A stretch of 64,000 nucleotides of DNA, taken from positions 1,364,001 through 1,428,000 of the forward strand of contig JAFHKN010000002.1 of assembly GCA_016937575.1 (NCBI GenBank), read 5' to 3'. Position 1 is the first letter of the stretch. The number at the start of each line of letters is the position of its first letter. The notes below the pieces were generated by a model. That model saw only the letters and a program-made list of their open reading frames with translations. It was not told the origin of the DNA and searched no databases. The DNA comes from Roseomonas aeriglobus. Its GTDB lineage: Bacteria; Pseudomonadota; Alphaproteobacteria; Sphingomonadales; Sphingomonadaceae. Below, piece by piece: positions 25,538 through 34,845 of this stretch. The translations under genes were made by a program, and so were the position numbers.

Positions 25538-27628
25538 ATGGACGGCTACCGCGACTGCGCAGGTCTGATGATCGCCGACCCGCTGGCGGCATTCCTCGCG
25601 GACGAAGCGCTGCCGGGCACGGGCGTCGCCCCGGAGCGCTTCTGGGCGGGGATGGCGGACATCGTCGTCCGCTTCACGCCGGACAATCGCGCCCTGCTCG
25701 CGACGCGCGACCGCATGCAGGCGGCCATCGACGACTGGCACCGCGCGTCGGCCGGTGCGCCGATCGACCCGGCAGCCTATCACGCCTTCCTGCGCGAGAT
25801 CGGCTATCTGGTCGATGCGCCGGCGCCCTTCACCGTCTCCCCCGGTGCGGTCGACGCCGACGTCGCAACGCTCGCCGGGCCGCAACTGGTCGTCCCCATC
25901 CTCAACGCCCGCTTCCTGCTCAATGCCGCCAATGCGCGGTGGGGCAGCCTGTACGACGCGCTCTACGGCACTGACGCGATCGACCCCACGCCGGCGGGCG
26001 GCGGCTATGATCCGGCACGAGGCGCCAAGGTCATCGCCTGGGCAAAGGCGTTCCTCGACCGCAGCGTTCCGTTGGCCAGCGGATCGTGGGCCGACTGGAC
26101 CGGCGGCACACCCGACCTCATAGACCCGACGCAATTGGTCGGCCGCGCGGGCGACACCCTCCTTCTGCGGCACCACGGCCTGCACATCGAGCTCGTCATC
26201 GATCACACGCATCCGATCGGTCGCGACGATCCCGCAGGGCTGGCCGACGTCATCTTGGAATCAGCGCTCAGCACGATCGCCGACCTGGAGGACTCGGTCG
26301 CGGCGGTCGATGCCGAGGACAAGGTCGCCGCCTACCGCAACTGGCTGGGCCTCATGCGCGGCGACCTGACCGCGACGTTCGACAAGGGCGGTCGCCAGGA
26401 GACGCGGCGCTTGGCCGGGGACCGGCATTACACCGCCCCCGACGGCAGCGAGATCGTCTTGTCCGGCCGCAGCCTTATGTTCGTGCGCAACGTCGGCCAT
26501 TTGATGACCACGCCGGCGGTTCGCCTGGCCGACGGCAGCGAGGCGCCGGAGGGTATCCTCGATGCGATCGTCACCAGCCTGATCGCGCTCCACGACCTGC
26601 GCGCGGCCCAAGCGAACAGTCGCGTCGGGGCGATCTACATCGTGAAGCCCAAGATGCATGGTCCCGACGAGGCCGCCTTCACCAACCGCCTGTTCGACGA
26701 GGTCGAGGACCTGCTCGACCTTCCGCGCCATACGATCAAGGTCGGCGTGATGGACGAGGAACGCCGCACCTCGGCCAATCTCGCCGCCTGCATCCACGCC
26801 GTGCGCGACCGCATCGTCTTCATCAACACCGGCTTCCTCGACCGCACGGGCGACGAGCTGCACACGTCGATGCTGGCCGGCGCGATGCTGCGCAAGGGCG
26901 ACATGAAGGGCGCGGACTGGATCGCGGCGTATGAGGATCGCAACGTCCAGATCGGCCTTGCGTGCGGGCTCGCCGGCAAGGGCCAGATCGGGAAGGGCAT
27001 GTGGGCGGCCCCCGACCGGATGGCGGACATGCTGGCGCAGAAGATCGCACACCCGATGAGTGGAGCGACGACCGCCTGGGTCCCCAGCCCGACCGCAGCG
27101 ACGCTTCACGCGACGCATTACCACCAGGTCGACGTCACCGAACGTCAGCGTGCGCGGGTGAGTGAGCCGATTGCGTCGCTCGACCGCCTGCTGTCGATCC
27201 CCCTCGCCGCCGGCCAGAACTGGAGCGTGGAGGAGGTCGCGGCGGAGCTCGACAATAATGTTCAGGGTCTGCTCGGCTATGTCGTCCGCTGGATCGATCA
27301 GGGCGTCGGCTGTTCGAAGGTGCCCGACATCCACGACGTCGGCCTGATGGAGGACCGCGCGACGCTTCGGATCTCGTCACAGCATATCGCCAACTGGCTA
27401 CTTCACGGCGTCGTCACCCGCGACGCGGTGCTGGACGCGTTCGAACGGATGGCAGCAAAGGTCGACGCCCAGAATGCGGGCGATCCCGCCTACCGCCCGC
27501 TGACTGGTGGCGATGGCATCGCTATGCGCGCGGCAAAGGCTTTGGTGTTCGACGGGCTCGATCAGCCGAACGGCTATACCGAGCCGCTGTTGCACCGGTA
27601 TCGAGCGGCGGCAAAAGCGGCGGCTTGA
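25538..27628 (+). CDS. glcB: Malate synthase G
   Basis: The product has 696 residues and condenses glyoxylate with acetyl-CoA to malate. Family blocks are [23 protein letters not shown] with catalytic-region acids, [53 protein letters not shown] (Mg-site Glu), [13 protein letters not shown] and [15 protein letters not shown]-terminally, [27 protein letters not shown] carries the catalytic Asp (DRATLR). The ATG at 25538 has AAGGAGA 7 bases upstream; an in-frame TTG precedes it directly. No isocitrate lyase or glycolate oxidase gene is nearby. It diverges from a LysR gene. Confidence 0.95.
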   Translation: MDGYRDCAGLMIADPLAAFLADEALPGTGVAPERFWAGMADIVVRFTPDNRALLATRDRMQAAIDDWHRASAGAPIDPAAYHAFLREIGYLVDAPAPFTVSPGAVDADVATLAGPQLVVPILNARFLLNAANARWGSLYDALYGTDAIDPTPAGGGYDPARGAKVIAWAKAFLDRSVPLASGSWADWTGGTPDLIDPTQLVGRAGDTLLLRHHGLHIELVIDHTHPIGRDDPAGLADVILESALSTIADLEDSVAAVDAEDKVAAYRNWLGLMRGDLTATFDKGGRQETRRLAGDRHYTAPDGSEIVLSGRSLMFVRNVGHLMTTPAVRLADGSEAPEGILDAIVTSLIALHDLRAAQANSRVGAIYIVKPKMHGPDEAAFTNRLFDEVEDLLDLPRHTIKVGVMDEERRTSANLAACIHAVRDRIVFINTGFLDRTGDELHTSMLAGAMLRKGDMKGADWIAAYEDRNVQIGLACGLAGKGQIGKGMWAAPDRMADMLAQKIAHPMSGATTAWVPSPTAATLHATHYHQVDVTERQRARVSEPIASLDRLLSIPLAAGQNWSVEEVAAELDNNVQGLLGYVVRWIDQGVGCSKVPDIHDVGLMEDRATLRISSQHIANWLLHGVVTRDAVLDAFERMAAKVDAQNAGDPAYRPLTGGDGIAMRAAKALVFDGLDQPNGYTEPLLHRYRAAAKAAA

Positions 27629-27660
27629 CGCTCGGGTTCGACGCGGTAGCACGGAGCACA

Positions 27661-28674
27661 ATGTCCTCCCGCACCGCCCATGGCTCGACCATTCGCGACG
27701 TCGCGGCCTCGGCCGGCGTGTCGATCCGCACCGTCTCGCGTGTGCTCAATCGCTCGCCCAAGGTGAATGGCGAGACGCGCGAGCGGGTTGAGGCGACGAT
27801 CGCCGCCCTCGGCTTTCGGCGCAGCGCGCGGGCACGCGGGCTGGCCACCGGACGATCCTATCTGATCGCGTTGCTGCATAACGATCGCAACGCGCTGGTG
27901 CTCGACACACTGCAGCGCGGAGTGGTGGAGGCCGCGTCGGCACGCGGCTATGAACTGGTCGTGCATCCGGCGCCGGCCGATGGTGCCGATGTGGTCGCCG
28001 ATATTCTCGATTTCACCGCGCGATCGCGCGTCGATGGGCTGGTGGTGATGGCGCCCGTGTCGGGCGTGCCGGGCCTGGCGGAGGAGCTGGCCGCGGTCGG
28101 CATCCCTGCGGTCGCGCTTGCGGCGGTCGGCATGACGGGGTTTGCGGACATGCTGGTTTCGGACGAGCGCAGCGCCGCGGCGGAGGTCGCGCGCTATCTA
28201 CGCGGTCTCGGGCACGCCCGAGTGGGGCTGGTGAACGGCCCGCTCGATGCGCAGTCGGCGCAAGAGCGGCGGGCAGGGTTCCTTGCCGCCGCTGATGGTA
28301 TGAGCGTCGTGGAGGCGGCCGGCGACTATGGCTTCGACGCCGGATATGTCGCGGCCGAAGTCCTGCTTGGCGCCAACCCCCGCCCCACCGCGATCTTCGC
28401 CGCCAACGACGTGATGGCCGCAGCGGTGCTGAAGGCGGCGGCAGCCCGGGGCATTGCGGTGCCCGGCGACCTGTCGGTCGTCGGTTTCGACGGTAGCATG
28501 CTGGCGCGGATGCTGACGCCGGCCCTGACCTCCGTCCACCGGCCGCTGGCGGAAATGGCGGGATCGGCGACGACGCGGCTGCTCGATATCATCGAGGGCG
28601 AGCCGGGTCGGACGTGCCTTGCGGCCACCTTGACCCTGATCGAAGGTGAATCGAGCGGGCCGGCGCCTCAATAG
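27661..28674 (+). CDS. LacI-family transcriptional regulator, candidate hexuronate regulator
   Basis: The product has 337 residues. The HTH is STIRDVAASAGVSIRTVSRVLNRSPKVNGETRERV (1-50). It is followed by a sugar-binding domain (SYLIALLHNDRNALVLDTLQRGVVEA, RPTAIFAANDVMAAAVLKAAAARGI, LSVVGFDGSMLARMLTPALTSVHRP). The ATG at 27661 gives the standard LacI N-terminus; an upstream ATG would overlap glcB. Its end overlaps uxuB tail-to-tail by 7 bases. A LacI-type palindrome with central CG lies between uxaC and uxaA (31531-31544), the most probable target. Confidence 0.92.
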   Translation: MSSRTAHGSTIRDVAASAGVSIRTVSRVLNRSPKVNGETRERVEATIAALGFRRSARARGLATGRSYLIALLHNDRNALVLDTLQRGVVEAASARGYELVVHPAPADGADVVADILDFTARSRVDGLVVMAPVSGVPGLAEELAAVGIPAVALAAVGMTGFADMLVSDERSAAAEVARYLRGLGHARVGLVNGPLDAQSAQERRAGFLAAADGMSVVEAAGDYGFDAGYVAAEVLLGANPRPTAIFAANDVMAAAVLKAAAARGIAVPGDLSVVGFDGSMLARMLTPALTSVHRPLAEMAGSATTRLLDIIEGEPGRTCLAATLTLIEGESSGPAPQ

Positions 28675-30077
28675 TCATCGGGGTCGGCCAGCGCCGCATG
28701 GGCGCGTTCGACCGGGACGAGGAAACGTGGGTCGCTCGACAAGCTGCCGAAAATCTCCCGCATCACCAGGATCGCGCGCCAGTCGCCGCCCGCCGCCAGC
28801 AGGCGATCGGCCAACGGGTCGGTAATGCGCTCGCCCGTCGCCGCGGCGCGCGCGATGAAGCGTAGCCACGCCGCAATCGGCACCGCCAGCCGATCGATCG
28901 GACGCCCCGCCGTCAGCGCGTCACGGATCGTGTCGAGGATGCGATACGGCAGCTTCTGCGATCCGTCCCAGGCGATCTGCGACAGCTTGTGCTCGATAGC
29001 CGGGTTGGCGAAGCGCTTGAGGATCGCGGTGATATAGGCATCGATATCGAACCCCGCCGGCGGGGTGAGCGACGGTGCGATGTCCTCGCGCATCAGCCTT
29101 TCGATGAACGCCGCGAGCTTCGGATCGGCCATCGCCGCCGCGACGCTGGCATGGCCCAGGCCGAGGCCGAGGCCGAGGTAGGCAAGGGTCGAATGCGGGC
29201 CGTTGAGCAGCCGCAGCTTGGCCGCTTCATAGCCATGGACGTCGTTGGTAAAGGTCACGCCGGCCCGGTCGAGTTCGGGGCGCTCGCCCGCGAAATCATC
29301 CTCGATCACCCATTGGGTGAAGCCTTCGCGCTGGATCGGCCAGCTGTCCTCCACTTCGATAGCGCTTGCCACCCGCGCGCGCAGCGCATCGTCGGTCGCG
29401 GGCGTGATCGAATCGACCATCGCATTGGGGAAGCGCACGTTGTCCTCGATCCAGCGCGCCAGGTCGGCATCGCGCGCTTCGGCGAACAAGCGGACGGCGG
29501 CGCCGAGCTTGCGGCCATTGCTCGCCAGATTGTCGCAGGACAGCACCGTCACGCCGGGCAGCCTCAGGTGTTTGCGTTTCGCAAGACCCGCGACGATCCA
29601 GCCGATCGCGGTCGTCGGCATGTCACCCGACAGATCACGAACGATGCCGGCGTGATCCATATCCAGCGTACCGTCGCCGGAGAGGCAATATCCCTTTTCT
29701 GTTACCGTCAGGCTGATGATCCGCGTGTCCGCGTCCGCCAACGTCGCGAGCACGGCGGTGCCGTCGTGGGCGGTCAGCACGCGCTTGATCGACCCGATGA
29801 CCCGGTAGGAGATTGCTTCGTCAAGCAGGGCCAGCGTATACAGCCCGTGCTGCGGGTTGAGCGCATCGGCGACCGATGTCGAATGGAGGCTGACGCCGGT
29901 GATGCCCCACCGCGGATCATGCGCGAGCAGCGTGTCGAACGCCGCAGCCTGATGTGCGCGGTGAAAGGCGCCGGGGCCCAGGTGGACGACACCTGCTTTA
30001 GTCGCGGCACGATCATAGGACGGTACGCCGACGCCCGCCGCAACTGCCGCGAGCGTCGCGTTCGAGAGCCGCTTCAT
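28668..30077 (-). CDS. uxuB: Mannitol dehydrogenase family oxidoreductase, probable fructuronate reductase
   Basis: The product has 469 residues of the polyol-specific long-chain dehydrogenase type. The N-terminal Rossmann part reads VVHLGPGAFHRAHQAAAFD; DNLASNGRKLGAAV and FPNAMVDSITPATDD are family signatures; KLRLLNGPHSTLAYLGLGLG holds the catalytic Lys region. In the hexuronate pathway UxuB reduces fructuronate to mannonate with NADH. The ATG overlaps the uxaC stop (ATGA), so both are made together. Because the dehydratase across the promoter is of the altronate (UxaA) type, tagaturonate reduction (UxaB-like role) is possible; the family cannot settle it. Confidence 0.88.
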   Translation of the reverse strand: MKRLSNATLAAVAAGVGVPSYDRAATKAGVVHLGPGAFHRAHQAAAFDTLLAHDPRWGITGVSLHSTSVADALNPQHGLYTLALLDEAISYRVIGSIKRVLTAHDGTAVLATLADADTRIISLTVTEKGYCLSGDGTLDMDHAGIVRDLSGDMPTTAIGWIVAGLAKRKHLRLPGVTVLSCDNLASNGRKLGAAVRLFAEARDADLARWIEDNVRFPNAMVDSITPATDDALRARVASAIEVEDSWPIQREGFTQWVIEDDFAGERPELDRAGVTFTNDVHGYEAAKLRLLNGPHSTLAYLGLGLGLGHASVAAAMADPKLAAFIERLMREDIAPSLTPPAGFDIDAYITAILKRFANPAIEHKLSQIAWDGSQKLPYRILDTIRDALTAGRPIDRLAVPIAAWLRFIARAAATGERITDPLADRLLAAGGDWRAILVMREIFGSLSSDPRFLVPVERAHAALADPDDY

Positions 30078-31495
30078 GCAGGCGTCTCCAGACCGTAAGC
30101 CTTTCTGACGAGGCCGTTGGTCAGCTCATAGGCGAGGTCGGCCGCTTCCCAATCTTCCAATCGGTGCTCGGCGACCAGCCGGGCGAGGAAGCCGCAATCG
30201 ATCCGCCGCGCGACATCGTGTCGGGCCGGGATCGACAGGAAGGCACGCGTGTCGTCGTTGAAGCCGACGGTGTTGTAGAAGCCGGCCGTCTCCGTCGTCA
30301 TCTCGCGGAAGCGTCGCATTCCTTCCGGGCTATCGTGGAACCACCACGCCGGACCGAGCTTCAGGCAGGGATAATGCCCTGCCAGCGGTGCGAGTTCGCG
30401 GGCGTAGGTGCTTTCGTCCAGCGTGAACAGGATGATCGTCAGGTCGCGTTCGGTCCCGACGACGTCGAGCATGGGCTTGAGCGCGCGGACATAGTCGGTG
30501 CGCGACGGAATGTCGGCGCCCTTGTCGCGGCCATGGGTCGCGAACAGGCCGGCGTTATGATTGCGATAGGCTCCGGGGTGGATCTGCATCGTCATGCCGT
30601 CCTCCACGCTCATCTTCGCCATTTCGGTCAGCATCTGCGCGCGGAAGAGTTCGGCGTCGGCCGTATCGGCGGTGCCGGCCATGATCCGCGCGAACAGCGC
30701 CTCGCACTCTCCGGCGGACAGGTTCGCGGTCTGTGCGGTCGCGAAGCCATGATCGGTGGCAGTGGCGCCCGCGGCCCGGAAATCGGCGCGGCGTTTGCGG
30801 TGCGCGGCGAGATAGCCCGACCAGCTTTCGACGTCTTCACCGGTCAGTTCGGCGAAGCGGGCAAGCGCCGGGCGAAAGGCTTCATGCTCGGCATCGATCA
30901 CGGAGTCTGGGCGATAGGTGGTGACGACGCGCCCCCGCCAGCCGGATCGGCGAATGGCGGCGTGATGCTCGAGCGGGTCGTCAGCACCCTCGGTGGTCGC
31001 CAGCAACTCGATCCCGAACCGGTCGAACAGTGCGCGCGGGCGGAAGGCCGGCGTCGCCAGCGCTTGGCTAATCCTATCGAAATAGAGGTCCGCGCTCGCC
31101 GGCTCCAGCGCGACGTCGATGTCGAACACCGTCGCGAAAGCATGGTCGAGCCACATCCGCGACGGGGTCCCGCGGAACAGGTGGTAGTGCGCGGCAAAGG
31201 TCGCCCAAGCCGCACGCGGATCGGTCGCGGGCACGCCCCCTTTGTGCGGTACGCATAGTGCGTCGAGCGATACACCCTGCGAATAGAGCATCCGGTAGAG
31301 GTAGTGATCGGGCGCCAGCAACAGTTCGGTCGCGTTGCTCCACGGAGCGTTGCTGGCGAACCAGGCGGGGTCTGTGTGGCCGTGCGGGCTGATGATCGGC
31401 AGGCCCGCGACGCTGGCATAGAGGTCGCGTGCGATCCCGCGGGTGGTCGGGTCGGCGGGCAGCAGGCGATCGGGATTCAGGGTCAGCGGGCGCAC
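30074..31495 (-). CDS. uxaC: Uronate (glucuronate/galacturonate) isomerase
   Basis: The product has 473 residues of the amidohydrolase-fold uronate isomerase family. PIISPHGHTDPAWFASN carries the metal-binding HGH; later come MWLDHAFATVFDID, LLATTEGADDPLEHH, MQIHPGAYRNHN and ILFTLDESTYARELAPLAGHYP. It converts glucuronate to fructuronate and galacturonate to tagaturonate, the first step of hexuronate catabolism. The GTG at 31495 is chosen because AAGGAG stands 7 bases upstream. It is transcribed with uxuB and diverges from uxaA over the LacI-type site. Confidence 0.95.
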   Translation of the reverse strand: MRPLTLNPDRLLPADPTTRGIARDLYASVAGLPIISPHGHTDPAWFASNAPWSNATELLLAPDHYLYRMLYSQGVSLDALCVPHKGGVPATDPRAAWATFAAHYHLFRGTPSRMWLDHAFATVFDIDVALEPASADLYFDRISQALATPAFRPRALFDRFGIELLATTEGADDPLEHHAAIRRSGWRGRVVTTYRPDSVIDAEHEAFRPALARFAELTGEDVESWSGYLAAHRKRRADFRAAGATATDHGFATAQTANLSAGECEALFARIMAGTADTADAELFRAQMLTEMAKMSVEDGMTMQIHPGAYRNHNAGLFATHGRDKGADIPSRTDYVRALKPMLDVVGTERDLTIILFTLDESTYARELAPLAGHYPCLKLGPAWWFHDSPEGMRRFREMTTETAGFYNTVGFNDDTRAFLSIPARHDVARRIDCGFLARLVAEHRLEDWEAADLAYELTNGLVRKAYGLETPA

Positions 31496-31530
31496 GTCAA
31501 CTCTCCTTCGCCGGGCGGGGTATCGACTTG

Positions 31531-31544
31531 TGCCAACGGTGGCA
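31531..31544. promoter_or_regulatory. LacI-type operator between uxaC and uxaA
   Basis: TGCCAACGGTGGCA has perfect 5-base arms TGCCA/TGGCA around NCGN, the classical LacI-family form with central CG. Rightward, TTGTGC (31528-31533) and TATTTC (31551-31556) lie 17 bases apart. Leftward, TTGCCA and TACCCC have similar spacing. The operator thus sits within both candidate promoters and could shut both directions. Confidence 0.65.
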
Positions 31545-31562
31545 ATGACGTATTTCGCGCGA

Positions 31563-33065
31563 ATGGACGATGTGACGGATCGGCCACGCACTATGCGCGT
31601 GGCGGTGGAGGACGATGTTGCGGTCGCGCTCGAGGCGTTGCGCGCGGGGGAGGTCGTGCGGGTCGAAGACGTCGAGATCAGACTGTGCGATGACATTCCT
31701 ATCGGGCACAAGTTCGCGCTCCACGCGATCGCTGCGGGGGCGCCGGTCCACCGCTACCGCGCGCCGATCGGTCTTGCGACACGCGCGATCGTAGCCGGCG
31801 AACACGTCCATAGTCAGAACGTGCGCACGGGATTGTCGGGCGAACTCGACTATCGCTTTATCGGGCCAGCTGCGCGGCGCTTGTCCGATGCTTATGCCGG
31901 CAGAACGTTCCGCGGATATCGCCGGGCAGACCGAAGCGTCGGCACCCGCAACGAGCTGTGGATTCTGCCGACCGTCGGCTGCGTCGGTCGCTTGGGCGAG
32001 CGGCTGGCGGCGGCCGCGGCTTCAAAGGCGGCGGGACGGATCGATGGCGTACACGCCTTCAATCATCCGTTCGGCTGTTCGCAGCTCGGTGCCGATTTGG
32101 AGGGGACGGCGGCGATTCTTGCAGCGCTGGCGCAGAATCCGAACGCCGGCGGCGTGCTCGTACTGGGGCTGGGCTGCGAGTCGAACCAGCTCGACGCCAT
32201 GCTTGCGCGCATTCCGGACGAACGGCGCGATCGGTTGGTGGCGGTCCGGGCACAAGCGGAGGCCGATGAATTCGCAGCCGGAATGGCGGCCATCGAACGG
32301 CTGATTGAGGCCATGGCGACCGATGTGCGCACCGAGGTGCCCCTGTCCGCGCTTCGGCTGGGCGTGAAATGCGGCGGGTCGGACGCGATGAGCGGTCTGA
32401 CCGCCAATCCACTGATCGGGCGGATGGCGGACGCTGTCACCCAGGCTGGCGGCACGGCCATTCTCACCGAAATCCCGGAGATGTTTGGCGCGGAAGGGCT
32501 GTTGTTGCAGCGGGCCGAGACGGAGGCGGTGTTTGATCGGCTGACTACGGTCGTGAACCGCTTCAAACGCTATTTCCTCGACCATGGCGAGCCGGTGTCC
32601 GAGAATCCAAGTCCCGGTAACGTCGCTGGCGGCATCACGACGCTGGAGGAAAAGTCGCTCGGTGCGGTGCAGAAGGGCGGGCTGGCGACGGTCAGCGACG
32701 TCATCGACTATGGCGCGCGGGTGACTCAGGACGGGCTTACGATCCTGGAGGCGCCGGGCAACGATGCGGTGTCGACCACCGCGCTCGCCGCGGCAGGAGC
32801 GACCATCACATTGTTTTCGACCGGGCGGGGGACGCCACTCGGCAGCCCGGTGCCGACGGTCAAGATCGCGTCGAATGCCGCGCTCGCGCGGCAAAAGGCC
32901 AATTGGATCGATTTCGATGCGAGCATCGTGCTCGATCAGGGGATCGAAGCGGGTGCTGCAGCGCTGCTCGATGCCATTCTCGCGATCTCCAGCGGAACGC
33001 CGACTCGCAACGAATTGAACGACGAGCGCGCCATCGGGATCTGGAAGCGCGGCGTGACGCTGTAG
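31563..33065 (+). CDS. uxaA: Altronate dehydratase (UxaA family)
   Basis: The product has about 500 residues. The N-terminal SAF domain (MRVAVEDDVAVALEALRAGE, then IPIGHKFALHAI) is fused to the UxaA catalytic domain: GYRRADRSVGTRNELWILPTVGCV, DGVHAFNHPFGCSQLG, LGLGCESNQLD and LRLGVKCGGSDAMSGLTANP with likely metal/Fe-S cysteines. UxaA dehydrates D-altronate to 2-keto-3-deoxygluconate. Starts at 31545, 31563 and 31593 are in frame and none has a good ribosome site. The first abuts the operator and would lie upstream of the expected transcript start, so 31563 or 31593 is more likely. The aldehyde dehydrogenase gene follows. Confidence 0.92.
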   Translation: MDDVTDRPRTMRVAVEDDVAVALEALRAGEVVRVEDVEIRLCDDIPIGHKFALHAIAAGAPVHRYRAPIGLATRAIVAGEHVHSQNVRTGLSGELDYRFIGPAARRLSDAYAGRTFRGYRRADRSVGTRNELWILPTVGCVGRLGERLAAAAASKAAGRIDGVHAFNHPFGCSQLGADLEGTAAILAALAQNPNAGGVLVLGLGCESNQLDAMLARIPDERRDRLVAVRAQAEADEFAAGMAAIERLIEAMATDVRTEVPLSALRLGVKCGGSDAMSGLTANPLIGRMADAVTQAGGTAILTEIPEMFGAEGLLLQRAETEAVFDRLTTVVNRFKRYFLDHGEPVSENPSPGNVAGGITTLEEKSLGAVQKGGLATVSDVIDYGARVTQDGLTILEAPGNDAVSTTALAAAGATITLFSTGRGTPLGSPVPTVKIASNAALARQKANWIDFDASIVLDQGIEAGAAALLDAILAISSGTPTRNELNDERAIGIWKRGVTL

Positions 33066-33146
33066 TTCAATAACTCAGACCTATTACTGGACAGCCGATC
33101 ACAGCGCCCGCTAAAGCGCGCTCACCAGGATTTTGGAGGTTTGGGC

Positions 33147-34727
33147 GTGATCGACGGAAGCATGCTGATCGGGGCCGAGGAACGTCAGGCACCTGCGCGA
33201 TTTCAGGCAATCGACCCGAGCACTGGCCAGACCATTGCCGGTGATTTTTCGTCGGCTACGGCCGAGGACGCTGCCGAAGCGTGCGCGCTCGCCGAAGCTG
33301 CCTTTCCTGCCTATGCCGCGTTGGCGCTGGAGGATCGCGCGGCGTTCCTCGAAGCGATCGCCGAGGAAATCCTTGCGGTTGGTGACGTACTAATTGAACG
33401 CGCGATGCAGGAAAGCGGCCTGCCGCGTGCGCGCCTGGAGGGCGAGCGCGGGCGGACGGTCGGCCAGTTGCGCCTGTTCGCTGATGTGGTCCGTCGAGGG
33501 GACTATCTCGATGCGACGATCGACCCGGCGATGCCGGAGCGCGCGCCCTTGCCGCGTCCAGACCTGCGCCGCGTGAACCTGCCGATTGGCCCGGTCGCGG
33601 TGTTCGGGGCGTCGAACTTCCCGCTCGCATTCTCGGTCGCGGGCGGCGACACCGCATCCGCGCTGGCGGCCGGTTGCCCGGTCGTCGTCAAGGGCCACCC
33701 GGCGCATCCGGGCACCGGCGAACTCGTTGCGCGCGCGATCCGCGCCGCGATCGTCAGATGCAGTCTGCCGGCAGGTGTCTTTTCCTATCTCCCGGGCGAA
33801 ACCAATGCCCTGGGCAGCGCGCTTGTCGCCGATCCGTACATCCGCGCGGTCGGTTTTACCGGATCACGTGGCGGCGGCCTTGCCCTTGTCGCCATTGCCA
33901 ATGCCCGCCGCGAGCCGATTCCGGTCTATGCCGAGATGTCGAGCATCAATCCGGTCGTGATCTTTCCTGCTGCGCTCGCGGCGCGGGGGGCCGCGCTGGC
34001 GGAAGGTTTCATCCAGTCGCTGACGATGGGGGCGGGGCAGTTCTGCACCAACCCGGGCCTGGTCCTCGCCGTCGAATCGCCGGACCTGGACGCATTCGTG
34101 TCGGCGGCAGGAGAAGCGCTGCAGACGAGTCAGCCGGCAACGATGCTGACGCCGGGTATTCATGCCAGCTTCGAGTCCGGGGTGAATGCGCTGGCATCGC
34201 ACACGGCGGTGCGGACCGTGGCGCGCGGCTGTGTCGGCGATGGCGTCAACCAGGCGGTTGGCGCGCTGTTCGAGACGAGCGGCGAAGCGTTCCTCGCCGA
34301 CGCCGCGCTGGGACATGAAGTGTTCGGCTCGTCGTCGGTCGTCGTGCGGTGCCGTGACATGGCGGAACTGGTCCGCGTGCTCGGCGCGGTCGAAGGTCAG
34401 CTGACCATAACCTTGCAAATGGACGACGCCGATACGGCCGCTGCCGCGCAGGTCATTCCGGTCGCGGCGCGTCGCGCGGGTCGCGTGCTGGCGAACGGCT
34501 GGCCGACCGGCGTCGAAGTCGCCCCGGCGATGGTGCACGGCGGACCGTTCCCCGCGACCAGCGACGGACGCTCGACCAGCGTCGGCACCGCGGCGATCGA
34601 GCGGTATCTGCGCCCGGTCTGTTTCCAGAACCTGCGCGACGAGCTGTTGCCGCCAGCTGTCACCGATGCCAACCCGTGGGGCGTCGCGCGTCGGGTCGAC
34701 GGCAAGCGAGAAGCGTCTCCGCGCTGA
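33147..34727 (+). CDS. Aldehyde dehydrogenase, probable 2-oxoglutarate semialdehyde dehydrogenase
   Basis: The product has 526 residues. Family features are VAVFGASNFPLAFSVAGGDTASALAAGCPVVVKGHPAHPGT (cofactor binding), GFTGSRGGGLAL, PVYAEMSSINPVVIFP with general-base Glu, and MGAGQFCTNPGLVL with catalytic Cys. The FGASNFP...GHPAHPGT form is the NADP-type subgroup that oxidises 2-oxoglutarate semialdehyde in oxidative sugar or sugar-acid pathways. The GTG at 33147 has TGGAGG 7 bases upstream. Its position behind uxaA implies induction with the hexuronate genes, though the classical isomerase pathway does not need this enzyme, so a second sugar-acid route may be served. Confidence 0.88.
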   Translation: MIDGSMLIGAEERQAPARFQAIDPSTGQTIAGDFSSATAEDAAEACALAEAAFPAYAALALEDRAAFLEAIAEEILAVGDVLIERAMQESGLPRARLEGERGRTVGQLRLFADVVRRGDYLDATIDPAMPERAPLPRPDLRRVNLPIGPVAVFGASNFPLAFSVAGGDTASALAAGCPVVVKGHPAHPGTGELVARAIRAAIVRCSLPAGVFSYLPGETNALGSALVADPYIRAVGFTGSRGGGLALVAIANARREPIPVYAEMSSINPVVIFPAALAARGAALAEGFIQSLTMGAGQFCTNPGLVLAVESPDLDAFVSAAGEALQTSQPATMLTPGIHASFESGVNALASHTAVRTVARGCVGDGVNQAVGALFETSGEAFLADAALGHEVFGSSSVVVRCRDMAELVRVLGAVEGQLTITLQMDDADTAAAAQVIPVAARRAGRVLANGWPTGVEVAPAMVHGGPFPATSDGRSTSVGTAAIERYLRPVCFQNLRDELLPPAVTDANPWGVARRVDGKREASPR

Positions 34728-34845
34728 CCTTCACACCCACGCCTGTCGGCGTACCGATGAAACCTGGGATTGATGGCCGTTAATTGACACGGAAGCGGCG
34801 GCCTGCCTAGCAGTCGGACGTTAGATCTGGGGGGAGAGCGCGATC

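Noticed and set aside
33066..33146. AGCGC...GCGCT dyad after uxaA as terminator
   Set aside because: The arms are only five bases and no T-run follows; the next gene may be read through from uxaA.
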